Notes: generated from the letters alone by a model not told the origin. Positions 1 through 8,673 are shown, numbered from the stretch's first letter. The stretch is DNA of 64,000 nt from DASQDN01 sp963833675 (GCA_963833675.1 CAWHYW010000019.1:186001-250000); one strand, 5' to 3'. Program-made: numbers and translations.

Positions 1-813
1 CAGATTCTGCTGGACCGTGCGCACTTCTCTCCCGGGGAAATCGATGCGAACGCAGGAGTAAACTTCCATCGCGCCGTGTCCGGCTTCCAGGAATCTCGAA
101 AACTGCCGGTCACCGGAGAACTCGACGGCGCAACCTGGGCGGCTCTCACTGCGGATACCAGTTCCGCTATTATTCCGTATCGAATTACTGATACGGACGT
201 TGCCGGCCCGTTTGTGCAAGTGCCCAAAGAACTCCCGGAACAATCGACACTGAAGACACTCGGCTACTCCAATGTCGAGGAAGCGCTGGGTGAGCAGTTT
301 CACGTGAGTCCCAGCGTGCTCCGAAAATTGAACCCCGGCTCAAAATTTGCAGCCGGCGATGAAATACAGGTTCCCAATATTTCACCCGGCATCTCCGGTG
401 TTAAGGCGGCCAAGGTGACGGTGAGCAAGGCTGGATACGTGCAAGTTCACGATGCCAGCGGACAGCTTCTGGCGCAATATCCTTCCTCCTCAGGTTCGGA
501 ACACGATCCCTTGCCGATCGGTACCTGGAAGATCAAAGGTGTGTCCAGAAATCCCAAGTTCCACTACAACCCGAAGCTGTTCTGGGACGCGAGTCCCGCC
601 GATCCAAAAGCAACCATTGCTCCCGGACCAAACAATCCGGTTGGAGTCGTCTGGATCGATCTCACAAAACCACATTACGGTATACACGGCACTCCCGAAC
701 CGTCCGAGGTCGGACACACCCAATCGCATGGATGTATCAGGCTAACCAATTGGGATGCTATGGAACTGGCAGGCATGGTTGCTCCCGGCACACCGGCCAT
801 TCTGATCGACTAA
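1..813 (+). CDS. L,D-transpeptidase (YkuD) with peptidoglycan-binding domain, 5' end cut by window
   Basis: The reading frame is open from base 1, so the gene begins before the window; an internal ATG at 76 is not the true start. The first ~45 visible residues look like a PG_binding_1 repeat (LLDRAHFSPGEID... VTGELDGATW), followed by a LysM-like stretch at about residues 75-125 and a C-terminal YkuD domain. The catalytic motif SHGCIRL is present, with the Cys codon at 733-735. Enzymes of this family cross-link peptidoglycan stem peptides (3-3 links) or attach proteins in the periplasm. A gene for an M23 peptidase starts 1 base after the stop, suggesting one cell-wall operon. The domain order is seen; the substrate is not known. 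Confidence 0.9.
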   Translation, partial: QILLDRAHFSPGEIDANAGVNFHRAVSGFQESRKLPVTGELDGATWAALTADTSSAIIPYRITDTDVAGPFVQVPKELPEQSTLKTLGYSNVEEALGEQFHVSPSVLRKLNPGSKFAAGDEIQVPNISPGISGVKAAKVTVSKAGYVQVHDASGQLLAQYPSSSGSEHDPLPIGTWKIKGVSRNPKFHYNPKLFWDASPADPKATIAPGPNNPVGVVWIDLTKPHYGIHGTPEPSEVGHTQSHGCIRLTNWDAMELAGMVAPGTPAILID

Positions 814-814
814 T

Positions 815-1531
815 ATGCTTCGAGCACTTCTTGGCGTACTCCTACTCGCCATCGTCGGCGCCATCGGATTCTACCTGGGGCGGTCTTCGGCACCGGTCGC
901 TCATTCAACCGCGATCACCTCGTTACCGGCGGCCGAGGCGAGGGCAGACGCGGTTCAGACTCGATCGAGAACCGAGCAGCCCGGGCTACCTGCTCCTCCG
1001 CAAATCGTGCCGGGAACCGATCTTACGAAAACGTCCCTGCCGAACACGGTTGAAGGGCAGGTTCGAGGAGATTCAGCTCCGCTCTTTGACCGTGCCCTGG
1101 GTTCTCCTATCGTCGGATTGAATGCATCCAGCATCCAGGATACGTTCGACCAGGCTCGCGACAAAGGGGAGCGAAAACATGAGGCCACGGACATCCTCGC
1201 TCCTCGTGGCACGCCGGTTGTCGCTGTGGACACGGGTGTCGTGGCGAAACTGTTTACCAGCAAGGCGGGCGGCTTGACCGTGTATCAATTCGACACGTTG
1301 CAGAACTATGCGTATTACTATGCGCATCTTGATCGTTATGCCGATGGTTTGACCGAAGGCAAGGTGCTGAAGAAAGGTGAGGTGTTGGGATATGTGGGTA
1401 CAACGGGCAACGCTGACCCGAACACGCCTCACCTGCATTTCGCAATCTTTGAACTCGGGCCCGAAAAACACTGGTGGCAGGGCCGGCCGATCAACCCTTA
1501 TCCGCTTCTTTTGAAGGCAGTGGGAAGATAA
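815..1531 (+). CDS. M23 family metallopeptidase (LytM-type), membrane-anchored
   Basis: 238 residues. An N-terminal hydrophobic segment (residues 2-21) is an anchor or signal peptide, then a Pro/Thr-rich linker, then a C-terminal M23 domain. The zinc motif H-x3-D is at H122/D126 and the HLHF motif at 206-209, so the active site looks complete. The family cleaves peptidoglycan cross-bridges, or activates amidases when degenerate. The start ATG lies 1 base after the transpeptidase stop, which argues for translational coupling and a joint role in wall remodelling. Confidence 0.92.
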   Translation: MLRALLGVLLLAIVGAIGFYLGRSSAPVAHSTAITSLPAAEARADAVQTRSRTEQPGLPAPPQIVPGTDLTKTSLPNTVEGQVRGDSAPLFDRALGSPIVGLNASSIQDTFDQARDKGERKHEATDILAPRGTPVVAVDTGVVAKLFTSKAGGLTVYQFDTLQNYAYYYAHLDRYADGLTEGKVLKKGEVLGYVGTTGNADPNTPHLHFAIFELGPEKHWWQGRPINPYPLLLKAVGR

Positions 1532-1535
1532 GAAG

Positions 1536-3413
1536 GTGCGCATCCACTTTGTGGTGCTTGCCGCCGCGCTGTGGATAAGCGCGTGCGCAAAGGCCCCTTC
1601 CTCCGTGCAGAAGACAGAACAGAATCCTTACGAAAACCGCCACGATTATCATTCCTATGCGAATCCGCAGGACGCGCGTGTGCGGCACGTCGCGCTTGAC
1701 TTGAGTGTCTCGTTTCCCGAAAAGGTTTTACGAGGCTCCGCAACCCTCAAATTTGATCGCGTAAACGCGGACAAGCCCCTGATTGTCGATTCCCGGGACT
1801 TGAAGATCTCGCGAGCGGAAGCCTCGCCGGACGGAAACGCATGGACGGCAACTACCTTTCAGTTGGGCGCCGCCGATCGATTTCTTGGGTCTCCGCTGAC
1901 GATTGTGCTTCCCGCCCAGGCATCGCAGGTTCGGATCTTTTACGAGACTGTCCCCAGCGCCTCAGGCTTGCAGTGGTTGAACCCCGAGCAGACCGCGGGG
2001 AAGAAGCATCCCTTTCTTTACACGCAATCAGAAGCAATTCACGCCAGGAGTTGGATACCGACACAGGACTCGCCTGGCGTGCGGGTCACGTATTCTGCAA
2101 CCATCCACGTCCCGAAGGGTCTACGCGCAGTCATGAGCGCGCGTAATGATCCAAAACAGAAGGCTTCGGAGGTGTTCACCTTCGACATGCCCCAGCCTAT
2201 TCCCTCGTATCTGATTGCTTTGGCGGTGGGTGAACTGGAATTCAGCGCGATCAGCAACCGCACCGGAGTCTGGGCCGAATCGACGATGATTCACAAAGCC
2301 GCTAAGGAATTGGAAGACACCGAGAAGATGGTTCAGGCAGCCGAGCGGCTGTATGGACCCTATCGCTGGGACGAGTATGACGTGCTGATTCTGCCTCCGA
2401 GCTTTCCTTTTGGCGGTATGGAGAATCCTCGGCTGACGTTTGCAACGCCCACCATCCTCGCGGGCGATAAGAGCCTTGTGGGATTAATTGCACACGAGTT
2501 GGCTCATTCCTGGTCGGGCAATCTTGTCACCAATGCAACCTGGCGGGATTTCTGGCTCAACGAGGGCTTTACCGTCTATTTTGAGCGCCGCATCCAGGAA
2601 GAAGTCTACGGACGTGAGCGCGCCGAAATGGAAGCGGTCATCGAGAAACAGGAGCTGGTGCAGGAACTCGCCGAACTTCCCGACAAAGACGAGGTTCTTT
2701 ATATCGACCTCAAGGGCCGTGATCCCGACGAGGGCATGACCCAAGTTCCTTATGTCAAAGGAATGTTGTTTCTTCGACGCATGGAAGAAGTCTTCGGCCG
2801 GGAGCGGTTTGACAAGTTCCTGCGGGCATATTTCAACCAGTTCGCGTTCCATAGCATTGTGACCGGCGACTTCGTCGATTACCTGCGAGGTAACCTTTTC
2901 AAACAAAACCCGGACTTGGCGGCAAAGATCAATGTCGATGAGTGGCTCACGCAGCCGGGTTTGCCGAAGGATACGCCCCAACCGCAGTCCGACGCTCTGC
3001 AGAAAGCCGAATCCGCTGCTCAGGAGTGGGCCGCAGGAAAGCGGACAACCGAGTCTCTGCCCGTGAAGGCGTGGAGCACCCAGGAGTGGCTCCACTTCCT
3101 TCGTTCACTGCCCTCAACCCTGAACGGCGGTCAGATGGCGGACCTCGACCGGGCATTCCATTTGACCCAGTCCGGCAACTCGGAGATTCTGGCGGAATGG
3201 CTGCTCATGTCCATCCGGTATGGATATAGACCGGCTTATCCGAAGCTGGACCGGTTCTTAGTGGAAGTCGGCCGGCGCAAGTATATCAAACCGCTGTATC
3301 AGGAACTCGCTAAAACACAGGAAGGGAAAGAACACGCGAGAGCCGTCTATGCAAAGGCGCGGCCCGGATATCATCCAATCGCAGTAACTTCGATTGATGA
3401 CATCTTAAAGTGA
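1536..3413 (+). CDS. M1 family aminopeptidase, lipoprotein
   Basis: 625 residues, GTG start with a purine-rich site just upstream. The N-terminus is a lipoprotein signal with lipobox ISAC (Cys17), so the enzyme is probably attached to a membrane facing the periplasm. The exopeptidase motif GGMEN occurs near residue 293, the zinc motif HELAHSW near 319 and the third ligand in NEGF about 19 residues later, as in leukotriene-A4-hydrolase/aminopeptidase M1 enzymes. The ~170-residue C-terminal part fits the helical domain of the LTA4H subgroup. It follows the M23 gene by 4 bases and probably shares its transcript. Removal of N-terminal residues from peptides is expected; specificity cannot be read. 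Confidence 0.93.
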   Translation: MRIHFVVLAAALWISACAKAPSSVQKTEQNPYENRHDYHSYANPQDARVRHVALDLSVSFPEKVLRGSATLKFDRVNADKPLIVDSRDLKISRAEASPDGNAWTATTFQLGAADRFLGSPLTIVLPAQASQVRIFYETVPSASGLQWLNPEQTAGKKHPFLYTQSEAIHARSWIPTQDSPGVRVTYSATIHVPKGLRAVMSARNDPKQKASEVFTFDMPQPIPSYLIALAVGELEFSAISNRTGVWAESTMIHKAAKELEDTEKMVQAAERLYGPYRWDEYDVLILPPSFPFGGMENPRLTFATPTILAGDKSLVGLIAHELAHSWSGNLVTNATWRDFWLNEGFTVYFERRIQEEVYGRERAEMEAVIEKQELVQELAELPDKDEVLYIDLKGRDPDEGMTQVPYVKGMLFLRRMEEVFGRERFDKFLRAYFNQFAFHSIVTGDFVDYLRGNLFKQNPDLAAKINVDEWLTQPGLPKDTPQPQSDALQKAESAAQEWAAGKRTTESLPVKAWSTQEWLHFLRSLPSTLNGGQMADLDRAFHLTQSGNSEILAEWLLMSIRYGYRPAYPKLDRFLVEVGRRKYIKPLYQELAKTQEGKEHARAVYAKARPGYHPIAVTSIDDILK

Positions 3414-3459
3414 TCGGTTCAAGGGCCGCTCCTCAGCCCCTGCTACACTTGAGTTTCGG

Positions 3460-4461
3460 ATGAATTTCAGCAAGCTTGGGCAGTCTCTGACGGCCAAAGA
3501 GATTCTGGATTTGGTCCAGGACGATCTCCGCAAAGTCGAACGCGAGATCGGTATCGAATCAATGGCCTCGGGGACCGTAGTGTCTACGATCAGCCAGCAC
3601 CTCAACGGCAACGGGGGAAAACGCCTGAGGCCGATATTGCTGCTGCTTTCTGCGAAGCTTGTCGGCGAAACGAACCCAAGCTGTATTCACCTTGGAGCGG
3701 TGGTGGAGATGATCCATACCGCGACTTTGGTCCATGACGACATTATTGACGTGGCGGAAACTCGTCGCGGCCAGCCATCGAGCAATATCATTTGGGGCAA
3801 TCACACGAGTGTTCTCGCGGGCGATTGGCTGTACATGCAGGCCTTTCAGATCGCTCTACGGGAGCGGAATTTTCACGTCCTCGATATTCTCATCGCCCTA
3901 ACCCAATCCATGGTTGAGGGCGAGTTGGTTCAACTCGATCGCATTGGTCGTGTAGACGTCACCGAGGCCGACTACATGGAACTGATCGATCGCAAGACCG
4001 CGGGCCTGTTTTCTGCTTGTGCGCGTCTTGGCGTTGTGGTTGCGGGTGGGTCCGACATTCAGGAACAGCAACTGGGTGAATTTGCCTGGAATCTCGGAAT
4101 GGCATTCCAACTGATCGATGACGTGCTGGATTTCACCGCTCGCGAGAAAGTGCTTGGGAAACCCGTCGGCGGCGATCTTCGCGAAGGAAAAGTCACACTC
4201 CCCGCGATCTACGCACTGCAGGGTTGCAATCCTTCGGAACGTGCGCTCATCGAACAAGTTGTCCAGGATCGGAGCTATTCGAACGCCTCGTTCGGATCCG
4301 TCCTATCCGTACTTAACCGGACTGGCGGGATCGATCGCGCGAGAGAGAAAGCGGCAGCCTTCGCCGAGAAAGCCAGAACTGGCATCAATCAGTTCCCCGA
4401 ATCGCCGTATCAGCGCGCTTTAGCGACGGTCACCGACCTGGTTACCGATCGCGAGTTCTGA
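3460..4461 (+). CDS. Polyprenyl diphosphate synthase (octaprenyl/heptaprenyl type)
   Basis: 333 residues, the usual length for a trans-isoprenyl diphosphate synthase. The first Asp-rich motif DDIID is at residues 93-97 and the second, DDVLD, near 220; both bind Mg-diphosphate. GGKRLRP near residue 48 is the IPP-binding region. The enzyme extends FPP or GGPP with IPP to make the side chain of a respiratory quinone, most likely menaquinone in this phylum. Product length cannot be deduced safely. It sits 46 bases after the aminopeptidase gene and converges with glcD downstream. Confidence 0.92.
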   Translation: MNFSKLGQSLTAKEILDLVQDDLRKVEREIGIESMASGTVVSTISQHLNGNGGKRLRPILLLLSAKLVGETNPSCIHLGAVVEMIHTATLVHDDIIDVAETRRGQPSSNIIWGNHTSVLAGDWLYMQAFQIALRERNFHVLDILIALTQSMVEGELVQLDRIGRVDVTEADYMELIDRKTAGLFSACARLGVVVAGGSDIQEQQLGEFAWNLGMAFQLIDDVLDFTAREKVLGKPVGGDLREGKVTLPAIYALQGCNPSERALIEQVVQDRSYSNASFGSVLSVLNRTGGIDRAREKAAAFAEKARTGINQFPESPYQRALATVTDLVTDREF

Positions 4462-4468
4462 TCTTAGC

Positions 4469-5899
4469 TCAAAGCATTGTGGCAGCCGTGAGCGGCTGCT
4501 GTCGGATTTCCATGCAGCCACGTCCGGTAGGAAGCACTTTGCCAGGATTTAGCCGGCAATCCGGATCAAACAGCGCCTTCAATCGTCCGATCATATCGAG
4601 TGTGTCCGGAGCGAACTGCACTTGCATCAGCTCCATCTTCTCCATCCCGACGCCGTGCTCCCCAGTAATCGATCCGCCAACCGACACGCAATATTCGAGG
4701 ATATCCTCGCCTGCTTTCTGCGCCTTGTGCAGGTCGCCGGGCTTACGGGCATCGAACAGGATGATCGGGTGCATGTTCCCATCGCCCGCGTGGAAGATAT
4801 TGCTGATGGTTAAGCCGTACTTCTGGCCGACTTCGCCGATGTAGCGTAGAGTCGGCGCGATCTTGGTGCGCGGCACGACGCCGTCCTGCACGTAATAGAA
4901 CGGACTGACCCGGCCGATGGCGCCGAATGCGTTCTTGCGGCCCTTCCACAGAAGATCGCGCTCTTCCGCCGATCGCGCCACGCGGAACTCTGTAGCGTGG
5001 CATGAGAGGCACGCATCTTTAATTTGCTCGACTTGCTCTTCCACTGCCTGCTGGAGACCTTCCAGTTCGATTAACAAGACTGCGGCCGCGTTCATCGGGT
5101 AGCCCGCATGGGTAGCTTCCTCGACCAATCGAAGCATTACCCCATCCAGCATCTCGACAGCAACTGGAGTAATTGCCCGGCGGGTAATTTCCGCTACCGT
5201 GTCTCCGGCGTCGTCGGTCGAGTCGTAGATCGCCAGCAGCGTTTTCACCAACTCGGGCTGGCGCATTACGCGCACGATGACTTTCGTGACCAGCGCCATG
5301 GTTCCTTCCGATCCGGTGAGGAGACCCGTGAGGTCGTAGCCCGGCAGGTCCGGCTCTTTTCCTCCGGTCTCTATGATCGATCCATCCGGCAGCACCGCCT
5401 CCAATCCGCAAACGTGATTGGTCGTGACACCATAGGCGAGCGTGTGCGGCCCGCCGGCATTTTCCGCGACATTCCCGCCGATCGTGCATGCGCGCTGACT
5501 GGAAGGATCAGGAGCGTAAAAGTACTTCGAACCCTGTACTGCCAGGGTCACGTCGAGGTTGACGACGCCTGGCTGCACGATGGCGCGCTCATTGTCCAGG
5601 TCAAGCTCGGTGATGCGATTCATGCGCGCAAACGCAATCATCACGCCACCCGTGCGTGGGATGGCCCCACCGCTCAGGCCGGTGCCGGCGCCGCGGCCGA
5701 CCATCGACACGCCATGTTCGTTCACCAACTTCACGACCGCCGAGACTTCCTCGGCGTTCCGTGGGAAAACGACAACGTCGGGCCGGGCCTTATCGACTCC
5801 GCCGTCGTACTCGTAAAGGCTGCGATCCTGCTCATTCAGCAATACGCTGGCGGAGCCGAGCAGGTTGATCAGGCTTTCTTTCAACCCGGCAGGGATCAT
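4469..5899 (-). CDS. glcD: FAD-linked oxidase, GlcD family (glycolate/D-lactate dehydrogenase type)
   Basis: 476 residues. The N-terminal FAD_binding_4 (PCMH-type) domain contains GRGAGTGLSGG near residue 65 and GNVAENAGGPH near 140. The C-terminal FAD-oxidase domain has HAGDGNMHP and GGSITGEHGVG, typical of GlcD and bacterial D-lactate dehydrogenases. It oxidises a 2-hydroxyacid, passing electrons to GlcE/GlcF-type partners or the quinone pool; no glcE or glcF is present here. Its ATG overlaps the stop of the upstream thioredoxin-like gene by 4 bases, so the two are co-transcribed. A 295-residue open frame on the other strand is a shadow. Confidence 0.93.
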   Translation of the reverse strand: MIPAGLKESLINLLGSASVLLNEQDRSLYEYDGGVDKARPDVVVFPRNAEEVSAVVKLVNEHGVSMVGRGAGTGLSGGAIPRTGGVMIAFARMNRITELDLDNERAIVQPGVVNLDVTLAVQGSKYFYAPDPSSQRACTIGGNVAENAGGPHTLAYGVTTNHVCGLEAVLPDGSIIETGGKEPDLPGYDLTGLLTGSEGTMALVTKVIVRVMRQPELVKTLLAIYDSTDDAGDTVAEITRRAITPVAVEMLDGVMLRLVEEATHAGYPMNAAAVLLIELEGLQQAVEEQVEQIKDACLSCHATEFRVARSAEERDLLWKGRKNAFGAIGRVSPFYYVQDGVVPRTKIAPTLRYIGEVGQKYGLTISNIFHAGDGNMHPIILFDARKPGDLHKAQKAGEDILEYCVSVGGSITGEHGVGMEKMELMQVQFAPDTLDMIGRLKALFDPDCRLNPGKVLPTGRGCMEIRQQPLTAATML

Positions 5900-6417
5900 A
5901 ACATCTCCTTTATGGATGCGATCACCTTAGGGTTTGTCCATTCCATCGGCCCGATATACTTCTCCAGCACCTTGCCGTTCGAGCCGATGATGTAAGTTTC
6001 AGGCCATTTGAAGGTTCCGTAATCGGCCGCAATATCCGCGTTCGGGTCCCGCGCAGTCTCGAAACCGACCGGATTGCGCTGCAGGAATCGTTTGTAGTTC
6101 TGCTCGTTTTTGTCGATACTGACACCCAGAACGACGACTCCCGAATTACTCATCTCGCGGGCAAACTGATGGAGCGATGGCATCTCTTCTATGCACGGCG
6201 GACACCACGTCGCCCAGAAGTTCAGGACGAGCAGCTTACCGCCGAAATCGGAACGCGTGATTCGCTTTCCGGAGTCAGTAGTAATCGAAAACCCTGGCGC
6301 AGAGTCACCCTTTTCAATGATGCGCGGCTCGAACGAGTTTCGTATGGTGAAAAGAAAACCGGCGAAGAGAACAGCTATGAGGCTCAACAAGATCCGATCA
6401 GTTTTGGACACGCGCAT
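5896..6417 (-). CDS. TlpA/ResA-like thioredoxin-fold protein
   Basis: 173 residues. One N-terminal membrane segment (about residues 9-27) is followed by an AhpC-TSA/Redoxin domain with the active site WATWCPPC near residue 73, so the domain faces the periplasm. TlpA/ResA proteins reduce disulfides, commonly in cytochrome c or oxidase assembly. A ctaA/ctaB/SCO cluster lies 20 kb away, but the immediate partner is glcD, with a 4-nt ATGA overlap. The fold assignment is solid; the physiological substrate is unknown. Confidence 0.9.
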   Translation of the reverse strand: MRVSKTDRILLSLIAVLFAGFLFTIRNSFEPRIIEKGDSAPGFSITTDSGKRITRSDFGGKLLVLNFWATWCPPCIEEMPSLHQFAREMSNSGVVVLGVSIDKNEQNYKRFLQRNPVGFETARDPNADIAADYGTFKWPETYIIGSNGKVLEKYIGPMEWTNPKVIASIKEML

Positions 6418-6471
6418 CTAACTTGATTTTAGCGAACTGCCCGATCGGAACCGAGGAGCCCTTGATTCCTT

Positions 6472-6915
6472 ATGTCTTTCCGTGGCATCCAATGGTTGAT
6501 GCTCATTACGCGCAAGGCTGAATTTTCCGCTTCCCATCGCTGCTACAATCCGGATCTCTCGGAAGAGCAGAATCGCGATCTTTACGGTGAGCGGGCCTCC
6601 AGTCACGGACATGGGCATAACTATATCTTGGAAGTTTCGATTGAAGGCGAGCCGGACCCCGTTACCGGAATGGTCGTCGATCTTAAGCTGGTCAAAGACA
6701 TCCTCAACGACCGCGTAGTGGAACAGATGGACCACCGGCATCTGAACCATGAGGTTCCTCCTTTCGACAAGGTGATTCCGACCCTGGAAAATGTCGCTCG
6801 CGATATCTGGAACCGGCTGGAGCCGCACCTGCGTTTCGAGAACGCGAGACTCCAGAACGTTCGTCTCTACGAGACGGCGGATCTCTATGTGGACTACTGC
6901 GGAGGTTCCCGGTGA
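6472..6915 (+). CDS. 6-pyruvoyl-tetrahydropterin synthase family protein without the catalytic Cys
   Basis: 147 residues from ATG 6472; ATG 6499 (MLITRKAEFSASH) is equally plausible and fits the family N-terminus better. The zinc ligands are present: His in FSASH and two His in HGHGHNY. The DHRHLN relay and the C-terminal pterin-binding Glu (LYETADLY) are also seen. Aligned by eye with the next gene, the catalytic Cys of YGKCNNP is replaced: the stretch reads YGERASS, with Arg at the Cys position and Glu before it. PTPS-III enzymes lacking this Cys are known to replace FolB in folate synthesis; whether this protein belongs to that class is inference. It overlaps the next PTPS gene by 4 bases (GTGA) and stands two genes before folE. 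Confidence 0.88.
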   Translation: MSFRGIQWLMLITRKAEFSASHRCYNPDLSEEQNRDLYGERASSHGHGHNYILEVSIEGEPDPVTGMVVDLKLVKDILNDRVVEQMDHRHLNHEVPPFDKVIPTLENVARDIWNRLEPHLRFENARLQNVRLYETADLYVDYCGGSR

Positions 6916-7323
6916 GAGTTACGCGAGTATACAGATTCGCCGCATCGCACCGCTTGCATGCAGCATCCCTATCCGACGCCCAGAATGCCGAACTCTACGG
7001 AAAATGCAATAACCCTTACGGGCACGGCCACGACTACATCCTGCATCTGTCGGTAGCAGGGTGAGCCTGATCCAGTTACGGGAAGAGTTGTCGATCTTGG
7101 TGCGCTGGATAGATACGTCCGGGATAACGTATTGAAAATCTACGATCACAGCGATCTGAATGCTGATGTTCCTGGATTTGAAGGCATTCCCACCACGGAG
7201 AATTTGGCGATCGACAGCAACCGGCGGCTGCGGGCCGCCTGGCCGTTCGAATCAGCTTCTCTGGACGGTGTGCTGATTCAGGAAACCGGCCGCAACAGTG
7301 TCGAATTGAGGACTGCAAACTGA
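6912..7323 (+). pseudogene. 6-pyruvoyl-tetrahydropterin synthase (PTPS/QueD family), one frameshift
   Basis: A GTG start at 6912 overlaps the previous stop by 4 bases. The first 50 codons give a clear PTPS N-terminus with FAASHRLH and YGKCNNPYGHGHDY, so the zinc His residues and the catalytic Cys are present. The frame stops at TGA 7062-7064. The protein continues in the +1 frame from 7063 (EPDPVTGRVVDLG..., DHSDLN, PTTENLA, IQETGRNSVEL) to 7323. Removing one G from the GGG run at 7059-7061 restores one protein of about 136 residues. Every family landmark survives on both sides, so a base-call error is more likely than decay. The role is sepiapterin/biopterin or queuosine precursor synthesis from the FolE product. 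Confidence 0.85.
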
Positions 7324-7325
7324 GA

Positions 7326-7952
7326 GTGAAGATGAGAAAAGCTACCGTGAAGGTGATGAAGCGTAAGCCCGTAAGCGACTCGGAGGAAGGCAAAATTGCC
7401 GAGTTGATGCGGGAGGTGTTGATCCGGCTCGGAGAAGACACGGAACGAGAGGGACTGGTGCGCACCCCGGTGAGAATCGAGGACGCCCTGAAATACCTGA
7501 CAAGTGGGTATCGAGCTGACCTTAAAGAAATTGTGAACGGCGCACTTTTCGACGTGCAGTACGACGAGATGGTGATCGTAAAAGATATTGAATTCTTCAG
7601 CTTATGCGAACACCACTTGCTGCCATTCTACGGGAAGGCGCACGTAGCTTACCTTCCCGGAGAGAAGGTGGTCGGCCTCAGCAAGATCCCACGCATCGTC
7701 GATATGTTTGCACGCCGCTTGCAAGTTCAGGAGCGAATGACCCAACAGATTGCCCAAACACTGCAGGAGGTTTTGAAGCCGAAAGGCGTCGGCGTCATCT
7801 GTGAGGCGAGGCATTTTTGCATGATGATGCGCGGCGTGGAGAAGCAACACTCCGGAACAGTGACCAGTTCGATGCTAGGCGCGTTCCGCGAAAACAAGGA
7901 AACCCGTGACGAATTCCTCTCGCTCGTGAAGCAGGACGCGTCCCGGTTTTAG
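7326..7952 (+). CDS. folE: GTP cyclohydrolase I
   Basis: 208 residues from GTG 7326 (ATG 7332 possible). The zinc and substrate motifs of type IA GTP cyclohydrolase I are all visible: CEHHLLPFYGKAHVAY near residue 94, GLSKIPRIVDMFARR, and CEARHFCMMMRGV near 160. It makes 7,8-dihydroneopterin triphosphate from GTP, the first step of folate and of pterin/queuosine synthesis. It starts 2 bases after the second PTPS gene, so the three genes form an operon feeding the FolE product to PTPS-family enzymes. Confidence 0.97.
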   Translation: MKMRKATVKVMKRKPVSDSEEGKIAELMREVLIRLGEDTEREGLVRTPVRIEDALKYLTSGYRADLKEIVNGALFDVQYDEMVIVKDIEFFSLCEHHLLPFYGKAHVAYLPGEKVVGLSKIPRIVDMFARRLQVQERMTQQIAQTLQEVLKPKGVGVICEARHFCMMMRGVEKQHSGTVTSSMLGAFRENKETRDEFLSLVKQDASRF

Positions 7953-7975
7953 TTCGTCTGTTACGATAGCCCTGA

Positions 7976-8341
7976 ATGGAGAACTTCCGTCGTTTTCAGG
8001 CAGTCGATCCGTATGGCCGAACCTGGCAGGTTGAATTTCGCTGGCAGCAGAACGCGATTTCGATCCGTCACAGCGATTCGGTTGATGTAAAATTTCAACT
8101 CATTCAGGGTGATGATGTCAGCGAAAAAGTTGTGGCGTTGAGTCACCCCGATCTTCTTGCCTTAAGCAGGAAGCTGGGTCGAGTTCTGACTGACGCATGG
8201 CTGATGAAGCTCGCCGCTCTACACATCAAAAGCATGATTGAGACCGATAAAGACATGGAAAAAGTTCTGGTAACCGCTTCGATCGAGGACCTCGAGCGTT
8301 ATAACCAGATAATTGACGCGCCGACACCCGTAAGGCGCTAA
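7976..8341 (+). CDS. Conserved protein of unknown function
   Basis: 121 residues with no signal peptide or membrane segment; probably cytoplasmic. Not recognised. It begins like a small beta-rich domain (YGRTWQVEFRWQQNAISIRHSD) and ends in a helical half (LLALSRKLGRVLTDAWLMKLAALHI). It follows folE by 23 bases on the same strand and could be co-transcribed. No catalytic motif can be seen. Confidence 0.7.
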   Translation: MENFRRFQAVDPYGRTWQVEFRWQQNAISIRHSDSVDVKFQLIQGDDVSEKVVALSHPDLLALSRKLGRVLTDAWLMKLAALHIKSMIETDKDMEKVLVTASIEDLERYNQIIDAPTPVRR

Positions 8342-8430
8342 ACTCCACCGTTAGAATGTGGGAAGCCGCGAAGGCGCGGGTACAATGTGTTTGTTTGCAA
8401 AGCAGCCCCATCTGCTCTGGGAGGAACAAC

Positions 8431-8673
8431 ATGGTCAACTGCCCGGTGTGTGACGCCGTCATGGACGTGGAAGAAGACGAATTGGACGAGGGCGACGAGT
8501 TTACTTGCGAGGAGTGCGGTGCGGAAGTTGCCGTTGTAGGGACCGATCCTCTCGAAATCGAGCCGTCGTCGGACGCCGACGACGATGACGAAGATGAAGA
8601 CGATGATGAGGATCTGGACGAGGACGAAGAAGAAGAGGAATCGGACGACGAAGACGACGAGGACTGGAAGTAG
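8431..8673 (+). CDS. LysW-like zinc-ribbon protein with long acidic tail
   Basis: 80 residues from ATG 8431, preceded by a strong site (gggaggaac, 8419-8427); an open frame reaches upstream to 8356 but lacks such a site. The N-terminus MVNCPVCDAVMDVEEDEL, then CEECGAEVAVVGTDPLEIE, matches the amino-group carrier LysW/ArgW: two CxxC knuckles for zinc and the VV..DPLE segment. Canonical LysW is ~55 residues and ends EDWGE, whose last Glu carries the substrate. Here ~35 mostly Asp/Glu residues follow and the protein ends EDWK, so the carrier Glu is absent. No lysX/lysZ partner is in the window. It may be a LysW-derived acidic protein with another role. Confidence 0.8.
   Translation: MVNCPVCDAVMDVEEDELDEGDEFTCEECGAEVAVVGTDPLEIEPSSDADDDDEDEDDDEDLDEDEEEEESDDEDDEDWK

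Noticed and set aside
5108..5995. 295-codon open frame on the plus strand opposite glcD
   Set aside because: It lies antisense to a gene with complete family motifs, has no ribosome site and its product has no recognisable domain.
8579..8672. Simple repeat of GAC/GAA/GAT codons as a tandem-repeat element
   Set aside because: It is codon-level low complexity from the acidic tail, in frame, without a fixed repeat unit.
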